DNA of 64,000 nucleotides from Butyrivibrio sp. YAB3001 (GCF_900112195.1 NZ_FOKR01000016.1:37358-101357), one strand, 5' to 3'. Shown: positions 43,651 through 53,082, counted from the first letter of the stretch. Translations and numbers: made by a program. Notes: a model not told the origin generated them from the sequence alone.

Positions 43651-44606
43651 ATACAGTTTCTGTTGTTATTCCGAATTATAATGGAAAAAAATATCTGCGT
43701 GATTGTCTGGAAAGTTTAAAAAAACAGACATTTAAGTATATGTCTATTATTCTTGTGGATAACGGTTCAGATGATGGAAGTATTGAGTTTGTCAGAACTG
43801 CATATCCACAAGTTATAATAAAAGAATTAGGTAATAATACCGGATTTGCGAATGCTGTAAATGAAGGAATAAAAGCTGCAGATTCCAAATATGTTTTTTT
43901 ACTTAATAATGATACTATTTGTGAGAAAAATGCTGTAGAATCTCTTGTTTTGATCATGGACAAGAATCCTAAGATTTTTAGCGCGCAGGCTAAAATGCTA
44001 CAGCTTAAAAATCCTGAGCTTATAGATGATGCAGGAGACTATTACTGTGCATTGGGGTGGGCTTTTTCACCATCAAAGGATAAGAAAAGCACATCTTCAG
44101 ATAAAAGAATATGCATTACCAGCGCATGTGCAGGAGCTGCTATGTACAGGCGGGAATTATTTGACGAGATCGGATATTTCGATGAGGAACATTTTTGTTA
44201 TCTGGAAGATGTGGATTTGGGTTACAGGGCAAGGCTGTATGGATATCTGAATGTCATGGAACCGCAAGCTATTGTGTATCATGTTGGTAGCGGAAGCAGT
44301 GGCTCAAGGCATAATGCATTTAAGGTTGAACTTACTTCGGCCAATAATTTATACTTTTTGTATAAAAATTTTGCTATACTACAGATTATAATTAATCTTC
44401 CACTTATAGTAATAGGTGTTATAATAAAGCATGTTTTTTATATGAAAAAAGGTCTCGGGGGAGCACATATAAGAGGGTTGTCCAAGGGCTTTAATAAAAT
44501 AATCAAAAACTCGGAAAAAAGAGTTACCTTTGGAAGAAAGCAGATTATGATGAGTGGTTTGTTACAGCTTGAGTTATGGGCAAACTGCTTAAGGCGCCTA
44601 TTGTAA
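43647..44606 (+). CDS. GT2 rhamnosyltransferase-like glycosyltransferase
   Basis: 319 residues. VSVVIPNYNGKKYLRDCLESLKKQ, IILVDNGSDDGSIEFV, NNTGFANAVNEGI, YVFLLNNDTIC and EDVDLGYRARLYGY are the pattern of WbbL/RgpA-like GT2 enzymes, many of which use dTDP-rhamnose. A hydrophobic segment near 250-268 (LQIIINLPLIVIGVIIKHVF) suggests membrane association. Its four-base overlap with the preceding gene shows translational coupling. The donor is inferred from the presence of rfb genes, not from the sequence. Confidence 0.88.
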   Translation: MNTVSVVIPNYNGKKYLRDCLESLKKQTFKYMSIILVDNGSDDGSIEFVRTAYPQVIIKELGNNTGFANAVNEGIKAADSKYVFLLNNDTICEKNAVESLVLIMDKNPKIFSAQAKMLQLKNPELIDDAGDYYCALGWAFSPSKDKKSTSSDKRICITSACAGAAMYRRELFDEIGYFDEEHFCYLEDVDLGYRARLYGYLNVMEPQAIVYHVGSGSSGSRHNAFKVELTSANNLYFLYKNFAILQIIINLPLIVIGVIIKHVFYMKKGLGGAHIRGLSKGFNKIIKNSEKRVTFGRKQIMMSGLLQLELWANCLRRLL

Positions 44607-44631
44607 ATAAAAGGTAACTTGAGGCACATAG

Positions 44632-46038
44632 ATGATAAAAGATAACCAGCAACATTTAAATAGGGTGCATGTGGTTGTGGATGGGCTCTTTGTAGTCGGT
44701 TCATATATGCTGTCCTATTATATTAAATTTGAGTCTTTTCTAGGAGACAGGAATCCTGCAGGTCACCTTTCAATGGAGACATACTTTTCTGCCTTGTATT
44801 TTTTGGTGCCTGCATATCTTTTTCTGTATTATCTTGTAAATCTTTATACATCAAGGCGTGCGCTTAAGCTATGGGATGAATTTGTTGATATCTCGCAAGC
44901 AAATGTCATGGGCGGACTGGGATTTATAGTTGTTTTGTTCATGTTAAAGCAAAATGACTTCTCGCGAACCATGATTGCGATATTTGCAGTCCTGAATACT
45001 ACGCTTACTACAATCGCGCATGGTCTGGTTAGAAAACTCCTTCGTTTTATCAGAAAAAAAGGCTACAACATTAAACATATCTTACTTGTTGGGTATTCAA
45101 GAGCTGCGGAGGCATATATCAGCAGGATTTTGGAAAATCCTCAGTGGGGATATGATGTTGCCGGAGTACTGGATGACTTTGTTCCGATCAATACCAGTTA
45201 TCATGGAGTCAGGGTTATAGGGAAAATAAATGAACTTGGAGAATATCTGAATAATCGTGATTATGATGAGATAACGATAACACTTCCTCTTAATGATTAT
45301 GACAGACTTGAAGAGTTAGTGGCACAATGCGAGAAATCCGGCGTTCATACAAAGTTTATTCCGGACTATTCATCTCTTTTCCCAAGTAATCCATATACAG
45401 AGGATGTTCAGGGAATACCTGTTATAAATATCAGATACGTTCCGCTTACAAATTCTTTAAACAGACTTTCAAAAAGAATTGTGGATATCGTTGGTTCGTT
45501 TTTGGCTATTATTTTATTTTCCCCTATCATGCTGGCGGCAGCGATTGCTGTAAAAACATCCAGCAAGGGACCAATCATTTACAAACAGGAGAGAATTGGT
45601 CTTAACGGAGCGCCTTTTATGATGTTTAAGTTCAGGACCATGAAGGTGCAGACGGAAGCTGAGGAAAAGAAAGGGTGGACAACAAAGAACGATCCACGAG
45701 TTACAAATGTGGGGGCTTTTTTGAGAAAATTCAGTATTGATGAACTTCCACAGTTGTTTAACATTCTGGTTGGTCAGATGAGCCTTGTTGGACCAAGACC
45801 GGAGAGGCCGCAGTTTGTTGAAAAGTTTAAGGAGCAGATTCCAAGATACATGGTTAAGCACCAGGTAAGACCCGGACTTACCGGATGGGCTCAGATAAAT
45901 GGTTATCGTGGAGATACTTCCATCAGAAAGAGAATTGATTATGACATTTATTATATCGAGAATTGGTCAATGACATTCGATATAAAGATTATTTTAGGTA
46001 CACTTAGATATGGCATATTTAACAAGAATGCATATTAA
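44632..46038 (+). CDS. Polyprenyl-phosphate sugar-1-phosphate transferase (second copy)
   Basis: 468 residues of the WbaP/WcaJ/CpsE type. Four N-terminal helices precede a CoA-binding-like central domain (HILLVGYSRAAEAYISRIL), one more hairpin (RIVDIVGSFLAIILFSPIML) and the sugar transferase domain: KTSSKGPIIYKQERIGLNG, MFKFRTMK, DPRVTNVGAFLRKFSIDELPQ, MSLVGPRPERPQFV, PGLTGWAQINGYRG and the YYIENWS helix. PRPERP and GWAQINGYRG are the usual forms in undecaprenyl-phosphate glucose or galactose phosphotransferases. It starts a glycan on the inner membrane face. The first copy (6467) reads TRPPTE and GLWQISGRS, so the two may use different sugars. Confidence 0.92.
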   Translation: MIKDNQQHLNRVHVVVDGLFVVGSYMLSYYIKFESFLGDRNPAGHLSMETYFSALYFLVPAYLFLYYLVNLYTSRRALKLWDEFVDISQANVMGGLGFIVVLFMLKQNDFSRTMIAIFAVLNTTLTTIAHGLVRKLLRFIRKKGYNIKHILLVGYSRAAEAYISRILENPQWGYDVAGVLDDFVPINTSYHGVRVIGKINELGEYLNNRDYDEITITLPLNDYDRLEELVAQCEKSGVHTKFIPDYSSLFPSNPYTEDVQGIPVINIRYVPLTNSLNRLSKRIVDIVGSFLAIILFSPIMLAAAIAVKTSSKGPIIYKQERIGLNGAPFMMFKFRTMKVQTEAEEKKGWTTKNDPRVTNVGAFLRKFSIDELPQLFNILVGQMSLVGPRPERPQFVEKFKEQIPRYMVKHQVRPGLTGWAQINGYRGDTSIRKRIDYDIYYIENWSMTFDIKIILGTLRYGIFNKNAY

Positions 46039-46125
46039 GTGCCTTGTATATTTTTTTTAATTGTGGCAAAATGTTATGGTGGTATGTGGGAGCATATCAC
46101 CATATTTTTTGTTGGGAGGATGTTA

Positions 46126-47496
46126 ATGATGTCAAACCGTGACGATGAATATTACGATAGAGATACCAGAAGACCGTCTCAGAGAAATTCAAGAGATGAC
46201 AGGCCAAGAAATGATCGAGACGACAGGTACAGAGATGATTATTACGAGGATGATTACGACGATTACGATGACAGACCTGTAAGGAGAAGACCGGCTGAGC
46301 ATTCAGGTACAAGATCTTCATCAAGAGGAGGTTCTTCATCAAGAGGCGCTTCATCAGCATCAAGATCGGGAAGCTCAAGAAGTGGTGCATCAAGAAGCTC
46401 AGGTTCACATAATGGTGGCTCTTCAAGAAAACCTGCAAGGGGAAAGAAGAAAAAGAATCAGACACTTGCAATTGTTCTTGTACTTGTAGAAATACTTGTT
46501 GCCTGTGCGCTTGTATTTGTTGCTTATCATGTATTCTTCAAAGTTGATGTTACCAAGGTTGGTAAGGTCAATATGAATGAAGAGGTTATCACAAAGAGTA
46601 TCAACGAAGGGGTTGCAGAGAACAAACAAATGGTAGGCTATACCAACATTGCTTTGTTTGGTGTTGACTCAAGAGAAGGTGAACTTACCAAGAAGACCAG
46701 AAGTGATACAATTATCATTGCTTCAATCAATAATGCCAACGGTGAGATTAAGCTTTGCTCCGTTTATCGTGATACATATCTGAATCTTAGTAATGACGAG
46801 TACACTAAGTGTAACGCTGCATATATGGAAGGCGGTCCTGAACAGGCAATATCCATGCTTAATATGAACCTTGATATGGATATCGAGAACTTTATCACTA
46901 TCGGTTTTAGAGGTCTTACAGATGTGGTTGATGCCCTTGGCGGAATTCCGATTGAAGTAACAGATGCAGAAATTTCTCATCTTAACAACTATCAGTCAAC
47001 AATGGCAACTGAGCTTAAAATGGACTATACACCTGTTAAGAGCGCAGGACTTCAGACACTTAACGGACTTCAGGCGACAGCTTATTGCCGTATCAGATAT
47101 ACAGCAGGTGATGACTTTAAGCGTGCATGGAGACAGAGAACTGTTCTTATGGCATGTCTTGAAAAAGCTAAAGGTATGAGCTATTCACAGCTTGAAACTG
47201 TTGCAAATAAAGCTTTTGGTGAGACATATACTTCATTAGATCTTAGCGAGATTCTTGATCTTCTTAAGAACATAGCTAATTACAATGTTGTTGATAATAA
47301 TGGATTCCCTGAGGAATCAATGAGAACAACAGGAACTATCGGTAAGAAAGGAAGCTGCGTTGTTGCGGTTGATCTTGAATCAAATGTAAAGTGGCTTCAT
47401 ACATTCCTTTTTGGTGATGAAAGCTATACAGTATCAGAGGATGTAAAGAAATACAGTGACAAGATTAAATCAGATACATCATCTTATCTGAATTAA
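46126..47496 (+). CDS. LytR-CpsA-Psr (LCP) family glycopolymer ligase
   Basis: About 456 residues from the ATG at 46126 (GGGAGG 6 nt upstream; ATG at 46129 is equally possible; a longer frame from 46039 is not). The first 110 residues are a cytosolic tail made of D/R/Y-rich and then S/R/G-rich low-complexity sequence, followed by one membrane helix (about 118-140). The LCP domain has IALFGVDSREG, TRSDTIIIASIN, CSVYRDTYLNLS and RGLTDVVDALGGIPIEV with the conserved Arg and Asp residues that bind polyprenyl pyrophosphate. LCP enzymes move glycans from the lipid carrier to peptidoglycan. It closes the polysaccharide block. Confidence 0.93.
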   Translation: MMSNRDDEYYDRDTRRPSQRNSRDDRPRNDRDDRYRDDYYEDDYDDYDDRPVRRRPAEHSGTRSSSRGGSSSRGASSASRSGSSRSGASRSSGSHNGGSSRKPARGKKKKNQTLAIVLVLVEILVACALVFVAYHVFFKVDVTKVGKVNMNEEVITKSINEGVAENKQMVGYTNIALFGVDSREGELTKKTRSDTIIIASINNANGEIKLCSVYRDTYLNLSNDEYTKCNAAYMEGGPEQAISMLNMNLDMDIENFITIGFRGLTDVVDALGGIPIEVTDAEISHLNNYQSTMATELKMDYTPVKSAGLQTLNGLQATAYCRIRYTAGDDFKRAWRQRTVLMACLEKAKGMSYSQLETVANKAFGETYTSLDLSEILDLLKNIANYNVVDNNGFPEESMRTTGTIGKKGSCVVAVDLESNVKWLHTFLFGDESYTVSEDVKKYSDKIKSDTSSYLN

Positions 47497-47513
47497 GTGA
47501 CGTATAAGTACTT

Positions 47514-47577
47514 TTGTCAATTGAGATAATAGTGTAAAATAAACAAGGGGCAGGGTTCATAGCGACCCAATGCCCCT
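47514..47577 (+). promoter_or_regulatory. Putative promoter and 5' hairpin before a GT2 gene
   Basis: TTGTCA (47514-47519) and TAAAAT (47535-47540) are separated by 15 bp, a little short. Just downstream, AGGGGCA-GGGT (47546-47556) pairs with ACCC-AA-TGCCCCT (47565-47577), a strong stem with a two-base bulge. No T run follows, so it would sit at the mRNA 5' end rather than act as a terminator. Confidence 0.4.
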
Positions 47578-47613
47578 AATTTAATGGTTATTTTTGATTC
47601 TTTGGAGCATAAT

Positions 47614-48543
47614 ATGAGTACCGTAGATATTATAATTCCGACTTACAAACCGGATATATCATTGTTCAGATTGATTGACGACCTTGAAAGACAGTCCCTT
47701 AGACCTGAACATATAATAATAATGAATACAGAGGAAAAATACTGGGACAGGCTTTTGAGCGACAGCCATGAAAATCCAATGGATAAGTATGATAACATTA
47801 TTCTTAGACATGTTACAAAAGAGGAATTTGATCATGGTGAGACCAGAAACCAGGGCGTTGCTCTTTCAAAAGCAGAATTCTTCCTCATGATGACCCAGGA
47901 TGCATTTCCTAAAGATAAAATGCTTGTTGCCAATCTTTCAAAGGCTCTTGCGCCTGATGTGGCTGCTGCGTATGCAAGGCAGTATCCTAAAACGGATTGC
48001 AGCCTCGCGGAAAGATATTCCAGGAAATTTAATTATCCTAATGAATCTATCAGGAAGACTCAGGCTGATGTGGAAAAATTAGGAATAAAGACTTATTTTT
48101 GTTCAAATGTTTGTGCTATGTACAGGCGTGATATTTACGATAAAATAGGCGGATTTACTCACAAGACCATTTTTAATGAAGATATGGTCTATGCAGGAAA
48201 TGCCTGTCAGAAGGGATTTGCAATTTGCTATGTCCCTGAGGCGGGAGTTATCCATTCCCATAACTATACATGCGCACAGCAGTTTCATAGAAATTTTGAT
48301 TTGGGTGTTTCTCAGACGGACCATCAGGAAATCTTTGGAAATATAAGTTCTGAGTCTGAGGGTAAGAAAATGGTAGGACAGACAATTCAGCATTTCAGGC
48401 ATATAGGAAAGTCTTATCTTATTCCACACTATATTGTCATGTGCGGATTCAGATGGCTTGGTTATAAACTTGGGCGAAACTATAAAAAATTACCTAAGGG
48501 TTTTGCTATTGCCTGTTCCATGAATAAAGGATATTGGAAATAA
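47614..48543 (+). CDS. GT2 rhamnosyltransferase-like (RfbF/WbbN type)
   Basis: About 309 residues from the ATG at 47614 (GGAG 6 nt upstream; an in-frame ATG at 47584 is earlier). VDIIIPTYKPDISLFRLIDDLERQ opens the GT2 fold; EFDHGETRNQGVALS is the HGxTRN motif of rhamnosyltransferases, and FFLMMTQDAFPKD holds the metal-binding region. YRRDIYDKIGGFTHKTIFNEDMVYAGN closes the domain. Many relatives transfer rhamnose, which suits the rfb genes 17 kb upstream. The next gene is a small alarmone synthetase after 24 bp. Confidence 0.88.
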   Translation: MSTVDIIIPTYKPDISLFRLIDDLERQSLRPEHIIIMNTEEKYWDRLLSDSHENPMDKYDNIILRHVTKEEFDHGETRNQGVALSKAEFFLMMTQDAFPKDKMLVANLSKALAPDVAAAYARQYPKTDCSLAERYSRKFNYPNESIRKTQADVEKLGIKTYFCSNVCAMYRRDIYDKIGGFTHKTIFNEDMVYAGNACQKGFAICYVPEAGVIHSHNYTCAQQFHRNFDLGVSQTDHQEIFGNISSESEGKKMVGQTIQHFRHIGKSYLIPHYIVMCGFRWLGYKLGRNYKKLPKGFAIACSMNKGYWK

Positions 48544-48567
48544 GGGGTTAACAAAGGGGTTATCATT

Positions 48568-49221
48568 ATGGAACTAGATCTTGCAGGAAGCAATATAAGG
48601 ATATCAGATGATATAAAGTCTTGGGAGGAGGTAAACCTTCTTTATAATTCTGCGCTTAAGCAGATCATGACCAAGATAGAAATCCTAAACGAGGAGTTTC
48701 AGGAAGTACACAGATATAATCCTATTGAACATACGAAGGCAAGACTGAAGGCTCCGGAGAGTATCGTAAAGAAACTTAAGAGAAATGGCTATGAGTCCAC
48801 GATAGAAAATATGGTCAGGTATGTCAATGACATAGCTGGTGTTCGTATTATCTGTTCATTTACTTCAGATATATACAAAATAGCAGAAATGATAAGCAAT
48901 CAGAAGGATATCCAGGTGCTTACTGTTAAGGATTATATAATGAATCCAAAACCAAGCGGGTACAGGAGTTATCATATGATTGTTTCTTTGCCTGTTTATC
49001 TTTCAGACAGAATTGTAAATGTAAAAGTTGAGATTCAGATAAGGACTGTAGCAATGGATTTTTGGGCTTCTTTGGAACACAAAATTCAATATAAATTTGA
49101 AGGCAAGGCGCCAGCCCATATTAATTCAGAACTGCATGAGTGTGCCAAGATGGTCGCTAATCTTGACGCTAGAATGCTTTCACTTAACGATGAGATCCAG
49201 GCCATAGAGAATAAGAAATAA
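48568..49221 (+). CDS. Small alarmone synthetase (GTP pyrophosphokinase)
   Basis: 217 residues, the size of RelQ/RelP-type enzymes with only the synthetase domain: YVNDIAGVRIICSF, NPKPSGYRSYHMIVSLPV, VKVEIQIRTVAMDFWASLEHKIQYK (conserved Gly, Ser, Tyr, Glu and Arg of the ATP and GTP sites). It makes (p)ppGpp from ATP and GDP/GTP in the cytosol. There is no hydrolase HD domain, TGS or ACT part. RelQ and RelP are distinguished by C-terminal details I cannot call with certainty, so no symbol is given. The 244-bp gap downstream isolates it from the wall genes. Confidence 0.92.
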   Translation: MELDLAGSNIRISDDIKSWEEVNLLYNSALKQIMTKIEILNEEFQEVHRYNPIEHTKARLKAPESIVKKLKRNGYESTIENMVRYVNDIAGVRIICSFTSDIYKIAEMISNQKDIQVLTVKDYIMNPKPSGYRSYHMIVSLPVYLSDRIVNVKVEIQIRTVAMDFWASLEHKIQYKFEGKAPAHINSELHECAKMVANLDARMLSLNDEIQAIENKK

Positions 49222-49465
49222 AAATGGCCATTAATGAGGAGTGGGTAGATACGGTTTCCCGCACCTACCCTATTATGAAAAAATCTATCTTTCTTATGTC
49301 ATGAGCCTTATTTGCTTCGGCTATGTATATACTATACAAGTCAATTATTAATAAATTATGAACAATAAATGAACGAATAGTAAAAATTAACAATAAAACT
49401 ATGATAACTATTCCAATCTTGTTAAAATTGCATAATAAATGAATTGTTGCGGGAGGGGTTAAAAA

Positions 49466-49921
49466 GTGGAAAATTTCATGAACAGACTGGCGGAAAAGAT
49501 AAGTGCACAGGATATCATCAGAGCTAATTCACAGGCTGAAGCGAAGGAAACTGAGCGTATTAAACAGGAAGCTGAACAATATAAAGCACAGTTGGAAGAA
49601 TTAAAAAGAGCTACTGCTGAATATAAAACATCTTTGGAGGAAATGAGAAATGATGTCCAGGAATATAAGGGGAGACTGGACAAAAATGACGAAAAGATTC
49701 ATGATGTTGGAGTTCAGGTTTACAGAAATGTTCAGGCTGTAGTTGACAAAGGCTATGAAAAAACAGAAAGCGATTTAAAGGAACTATCTGCCAAACTTGA
49801 AGCAATTCAGGTGGCTGTTGAGACAAAGAATAATTCATTAATGCCAATAGCAATAATTACCATGCTTTTAGTGCTTACGGATCTGGTATTTAATATCCTT
49901 CGTTTTCTCGGGATTATTTAA
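49466..49921 (+). CDS. Tail-anchored coiled-coil protein of unknown function
   Basis: 151 residues starting at a GTG with GGGAGGGG 7 nt upstream. Residues 20-120 are a highly charged coiled coil (QAEAKETERIKQEAEQYKAQ, then LEELKRATAEYKTSLEEM). The final helix (about 127-149, IAIITMLLVLTDLVFNILRFLGII) should anchor it with the coil in the cytosol. No known family is recognised. The 244 bp before it (49222-49465) is AT-rich, with one weak inverted repeat (GGGTAG/CTACCC near 49243-49270) and no clear promoter. It precedes a wall peptidase gene, so a role in division or envelope organisation is possible but unsupported. Confidence 0.75.
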   Translation: MENFMNRLAEKISAQDIIRANSQAEAKETERIKQEAEQYKAQLEELKRATAEYKTSLEEMRNDVQEYKGRLDKNDEKIHDVGVQVYRNVQAVVDKGYEKTESDLKELSAKLEAIQVAVETKNNSLMPIAIITMLLVLTDLVFNILRFLGII

Positions 49922-50032
49922 GGAGAGAATGACAGATCAGCGTTTTTTCGCTAAATTATTTTGATTTATTACCTGGGCACAGATATTATAGTTTTGTTTT
50001 TGTCTGTCTCAGTATGTTAGAAAGAATGATAT

Positions 50033-51622
50033 ATGATTTTAGGAAATACAGTTTTTAGAAATAAGATTAAGATATGGTTTTTACATTCGGCATTAGTCGT
50101 TATCGGGTGCTGGATTTTATTTATGCCAAGTATGGTTAAGTTTCAGAAAGGCGCAAATAATATTTTTACAGTGTTTTTAAATGACGTTGAAGTTGGAACA
50201 CTTGAGTCAAGGGAAGATGCCTATAAGGCTCTTAGAATGGCGAGAAGAAGCATATCAGATGATACAAGGGAACTAACTCTTGCAACTTCAAATATCGCTA
50301 TACAAGGCAGTAATATTATATGGGGAGAAGTTCAGACTCCTTCCGAGGTTGCTGAAAAAATGGCAGAGGTTTTAAATAACAGCAAAAAGACAACTCTTGC
50401 CAGAGCATATTCGATTAAGATAAACGAGTATTCAGTCAACCTGGCAAGCATCGATGAGGTTATGAAATTGCTTAGTACAGCGCTTTCAAAGTATGACACA
50501 GAGAATCAATATGATGTGAATCTCGTGCTTGATCCGGGAAGAGAAGTGAATGTGCTTACTACTCAGGTGCTTAGCAAGGAAGAAGTCAAGAGAGAAGAAG
50601 AAATAGCAAGAACCAATATGCCGGAAGCAGGTTTTTTTGCTACTATCTCTGAAATTGTTAATGAAGCAACCCCACTTGCGTATGATAAGGATTTCAGTGA
50701 TTACAAGCTTGGGCTTCAGAGTATAGATTTTGCAGATAAAATTGAAATAGTGGAAAGTTACCTTCCGGATGATGAAATCACTGATGTGGCTTCAGCTATA
50801 GATGAGGTAACCAAGGATAAAGAAACTAATCAGATATACGAAGTTAAATCAGGTGATACCTTGAGCTCAATTGCTCTTGAATATGGACTTACTGTTTCTG
50901 ATCTTATTGCGATGAATGAGTCTCTTGAAGATGAGTATACCAGGATCAGAACTGAGGATGAACTTATCGTTACCGTTCCTGAACCTGAATTATCTGTGTC
51001 ATATACAGTTGAATCTTATTATGAAGAAGATTATGAGGCGGAGGTTCAGTATATTGATAATGATTCATGGTATACAACCCAGACTAAGGTTATTCAGGAA
51101 CCTTCAGCAGGACATCGTAAAGTAGTTGCTCTTATTTCATATACGGATAACAACGAGGATAGTCGTGAAATAGAGAAAGAAGAAGTGACCTATCAGGCTG
51201 TACCGAAGATTGTTGAAAGAGGTACAATAGTACCACCGACTTATATCAAGCCTATTTCCGGCGGAAGATTATCTTCAGGATTTGGAAAACGTTCAGCTCC
51301 TAAAAAAGGCGCGAGCACATATCATAAAGGTGTTGACTGGGCTACACCTGTAGGAACTGCGGTGGTGGCTTCGTCGTCAGGAACTGTGACAAGAGCCGGC
51401 TGGGGAAGCGGATATGGATACTGTGTTTATATCAAGCATCCTGATGGAAGAGAGACCAGGTATGGCCACCTTTCAAAAGTCCTGGTGTCTGCAGGAGCAA
51501 AAGTTACTCAGGGACAGAAGATTGCTCTTTCGGGAAATACCGGTGTATCAACAGGTCCACACTTACATTTTGAAATATTGGTTAACGGATCACAGGTTAA
51601 CCCACTTAATTATTTGAACTAA
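50033..51622 (+). CDS. M23 metallopeptidase with LysM and G5 domains
   Basis: 529 residues. One N-terminal membrane helix (about 16-33), a region of about 230 residues without known motif, LysM (about 268-314: VKSGDTLSSIALEYGLTVSDL), G5 (about 318-398, ending VPKIVERGT) and a C-terminal LytM/M23 domain (about 408-529). The zinc site is visible: HKGVDWATP and GPHLHFE. Such proteins cut peptidoglycan cross-bridges or stems at the wall. The LysM and G5 parts bind the wall. It lies between a coiled-coil membrane protein and murA. Confidence 0.92.
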   Translation: MILGNTVFRNKIKIWFLHSALVVIGCWILFMPSMVKFQKGANNIFTVFLNDVEVGTLESREDAYKALRMARRSISDDTRELTLATSNIAIQGSNIIWGEVQTPSEVAEKMAEVLNNSKKTTLARAYSIKINEYSVNLASIDEVMKLLSTALSKYDTENQYDVNLVLDPGREVNVLTTQVLSKEEVKREEEIARTNMPEAGFFATISEIVNEATPLAYDKDFSDYKLGLQSIDFADKIEIVESYLPDDEITDVASAIDEVTKDKETNQIYEVKSGDTLSSIALEYGLTVSDLIAMNESLEDEYTRIRTEDELIVTVPEPELSVSYTVESYYEEDYEAEVQYIDNDSWYTTQTKVIQEPSAGHRKVVALISYTDNNEDSREIEKEEVTYQAVPKIVERGTIVPPTYIKPISGGRLSSGFGKRSAPKKGASTYHKGVDWATPVGTAVVASSSGTVTRAGWGSGYGYCVYIKHPDGRETRYGHLSKVLVSAGAKVTQGQKIALSGNTGVSTGPHLHFEILVNGSQVNPLNYLN

Positions 51623-51710
51623 TGGCTTATAAGTTGTATGCTTTTTATATGATCTTACTTACAGGTTTTACAAAAGTATATTCTTGTGATATAAATATTA
51701 TTTGTTCGAA

Positions 51711-51719
51711 TGATAAAAT
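51711..51719 (+). promoter_or_regulatory. Putative extended -10 promoter of murA
   Basis: TGATAAAAT fits TGn-TAtAAT with one mismatch, about 59 bp before the murA ATG in the 155-bp gap. No -35 is clear, so support is modest. Confidence 0.4.
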
Positions 51720-51777
51720 GCGTTACTTTAGCGTTTGAAATGGTAACAACGATATATACGCAACAGAGAGGTTGCTC

Positions 51778-53067
51778 ATGGAAAAGTATGTAATAAAAGG
51801 CGGGAATCCTCTTGTAGGAGAAGTTGAGATAGGTGGCGCCAAGAATGCAGCTCTTGCTATTTTGGCGGCGGCTACAATGACAGATGAGACCGTCTACATA
51901 GATAATATGCCTGATGAATCAGATACCAATGCGATGCTTCAGGCAATAAAGAGTACAGGAGCATTTGTTGAGAGAACCAGCAGACATTCGGTTAAGATAA
52001 ATGCTTCTCAGATACACAATTATACAATTGAAGATTATATTAAAAAGATTCGCGCTTCATATTATCTTCTCGGAGCACTGCTTGGCAAGTACAAGCATGC
52101 AGGCGTTGTGCTTCCAAGTGGATGTAATATAGGGCTTAGACCTATCGATCAGCACATAAAAGGTTTCACAGCACTTGGAGCCTCAGTGAGTATTGAACAT
52201 GGAATAATAGACGCTCATGCTGATGCACTCATTGGAAGTCATATTTATCTTGATGTTGTCAGTGTTGGAGCAACCATCAATATTATGATGGCGGCTGTAA
52301 TGGCTGAAGGCAAAACTATCATTGAAAATGCAGCCAAAGAGCCTCATGTTGTAGATTTTGCTAACTTTTTGAATAGTATGGGAGCCAATATCAAGGGTGC
52401 AGGAACAGATGTGATCAGAATCAAAGGTGTTGAGAGCCTTCATGGAACTGAATACACTATCATTCCTGATCAGATTGAAGCTGGTACATTCATGTTGGCG
52501 GCAGCGGCAACCAAGGGCGATATTACTGTTAAAAACGTTATTCCAAAGCATTTGGAATCCATCAGCGCCAAACTTATCGAGATGGGATGTCAGATCCATG
52601 AGTCAGATGACGCTGTCAGAGTTGTGGCTACAAGAAGACTTCAGAATACACATGTGAAGACTTTGCCATATCCGGGATATCCAACAGATATGCAGCCACA
52701 GATTACCGTTGCACTTGGACTTGCAAGCGGAATCAGTATTGTAACCGAGAGCATATTTGAAAACAGATTTAAATATGTTGATGAGCTTACCCGAATGGGA
52801 GCCAGCATTAAAGTTGAAGGAAGCACTGCTATTATCGAGGGTGTTGATAAATATACGGGAGCTGTTGTTTCAGCGCCTGACCTAAGAGCCGGGGCTGCAC
52901 TTGTTATTGCGGCGCTAACGGCGGAGGGATATTCTACTGTCGAAGATATCAAGTATATCGAGAGAGGCTACGAAGATTTTGATCAGAAGATAAGAGATCT
53001 TGGTGGTCAGATTGAAAAGGTAGATACTGACAAGGATATCCAGAAGTTTAAATTAAAAAATGCATAA
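51778..53067 (+). CDS. murA: UDP-N-acetylglucosamine 1-carboxyvinyltransferase
   Basis: 429 residues from the ATG at 51778 (GAGAGG 6 nt upstream). GGAKNAALAILAAA holds Lys22/Asn23; LPSGCNIGLRPIDQHIKG holds the fosfomycin-sensitive Cys116; PYPGYPTDMQPQ is the conserved loop near residue 300. It adds enolpyruvate from PEP to UDP-GlcNAc, the first committed peptidoglycan step. Because the Cys is present, fosfomycin sensitivity at the target is expected. A bidirectional terminator follows directly. Confidence 0.96.
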   Translation: MEKYVIKGGNPLVGEVEIGGAKNAALAILAAATMTDETVYIDNMPDESDTNAMLQAIKSTGAFVERTSRHSVKINASQIHNYTIEDYIKKIRASYYLLGALLGKYKHAGVVLPSGCNIGLRPIDQHIKGFTALGASVSIEHGIIDAHADALIGSHIYLDVVSVGATINIMMAAVMAEGKTIIENAAKEPHVVDFANFLNSMGANIKGAGTDVIRIKGVESLHGTEYTIIPDQIEAGTFMLAAAATKGDITVKNVIPKHLESISAKLIEMGCQIHESDDAVRVVATRRLQNTHVKTLPYPGYPTDMQPQITVALGLASGISIVTESIFENRFKYVDELTRMGASIKVEGSTAIIEGVDKYTGAVVSAPDLRAGAALVIAALTAEGYSTVEDIKYIERGYEDFDQKIRDLGGQIEKVDTDKDIQKFKLKNA

Positions 53068-53082
53068 TGAAAATAAATAAAA

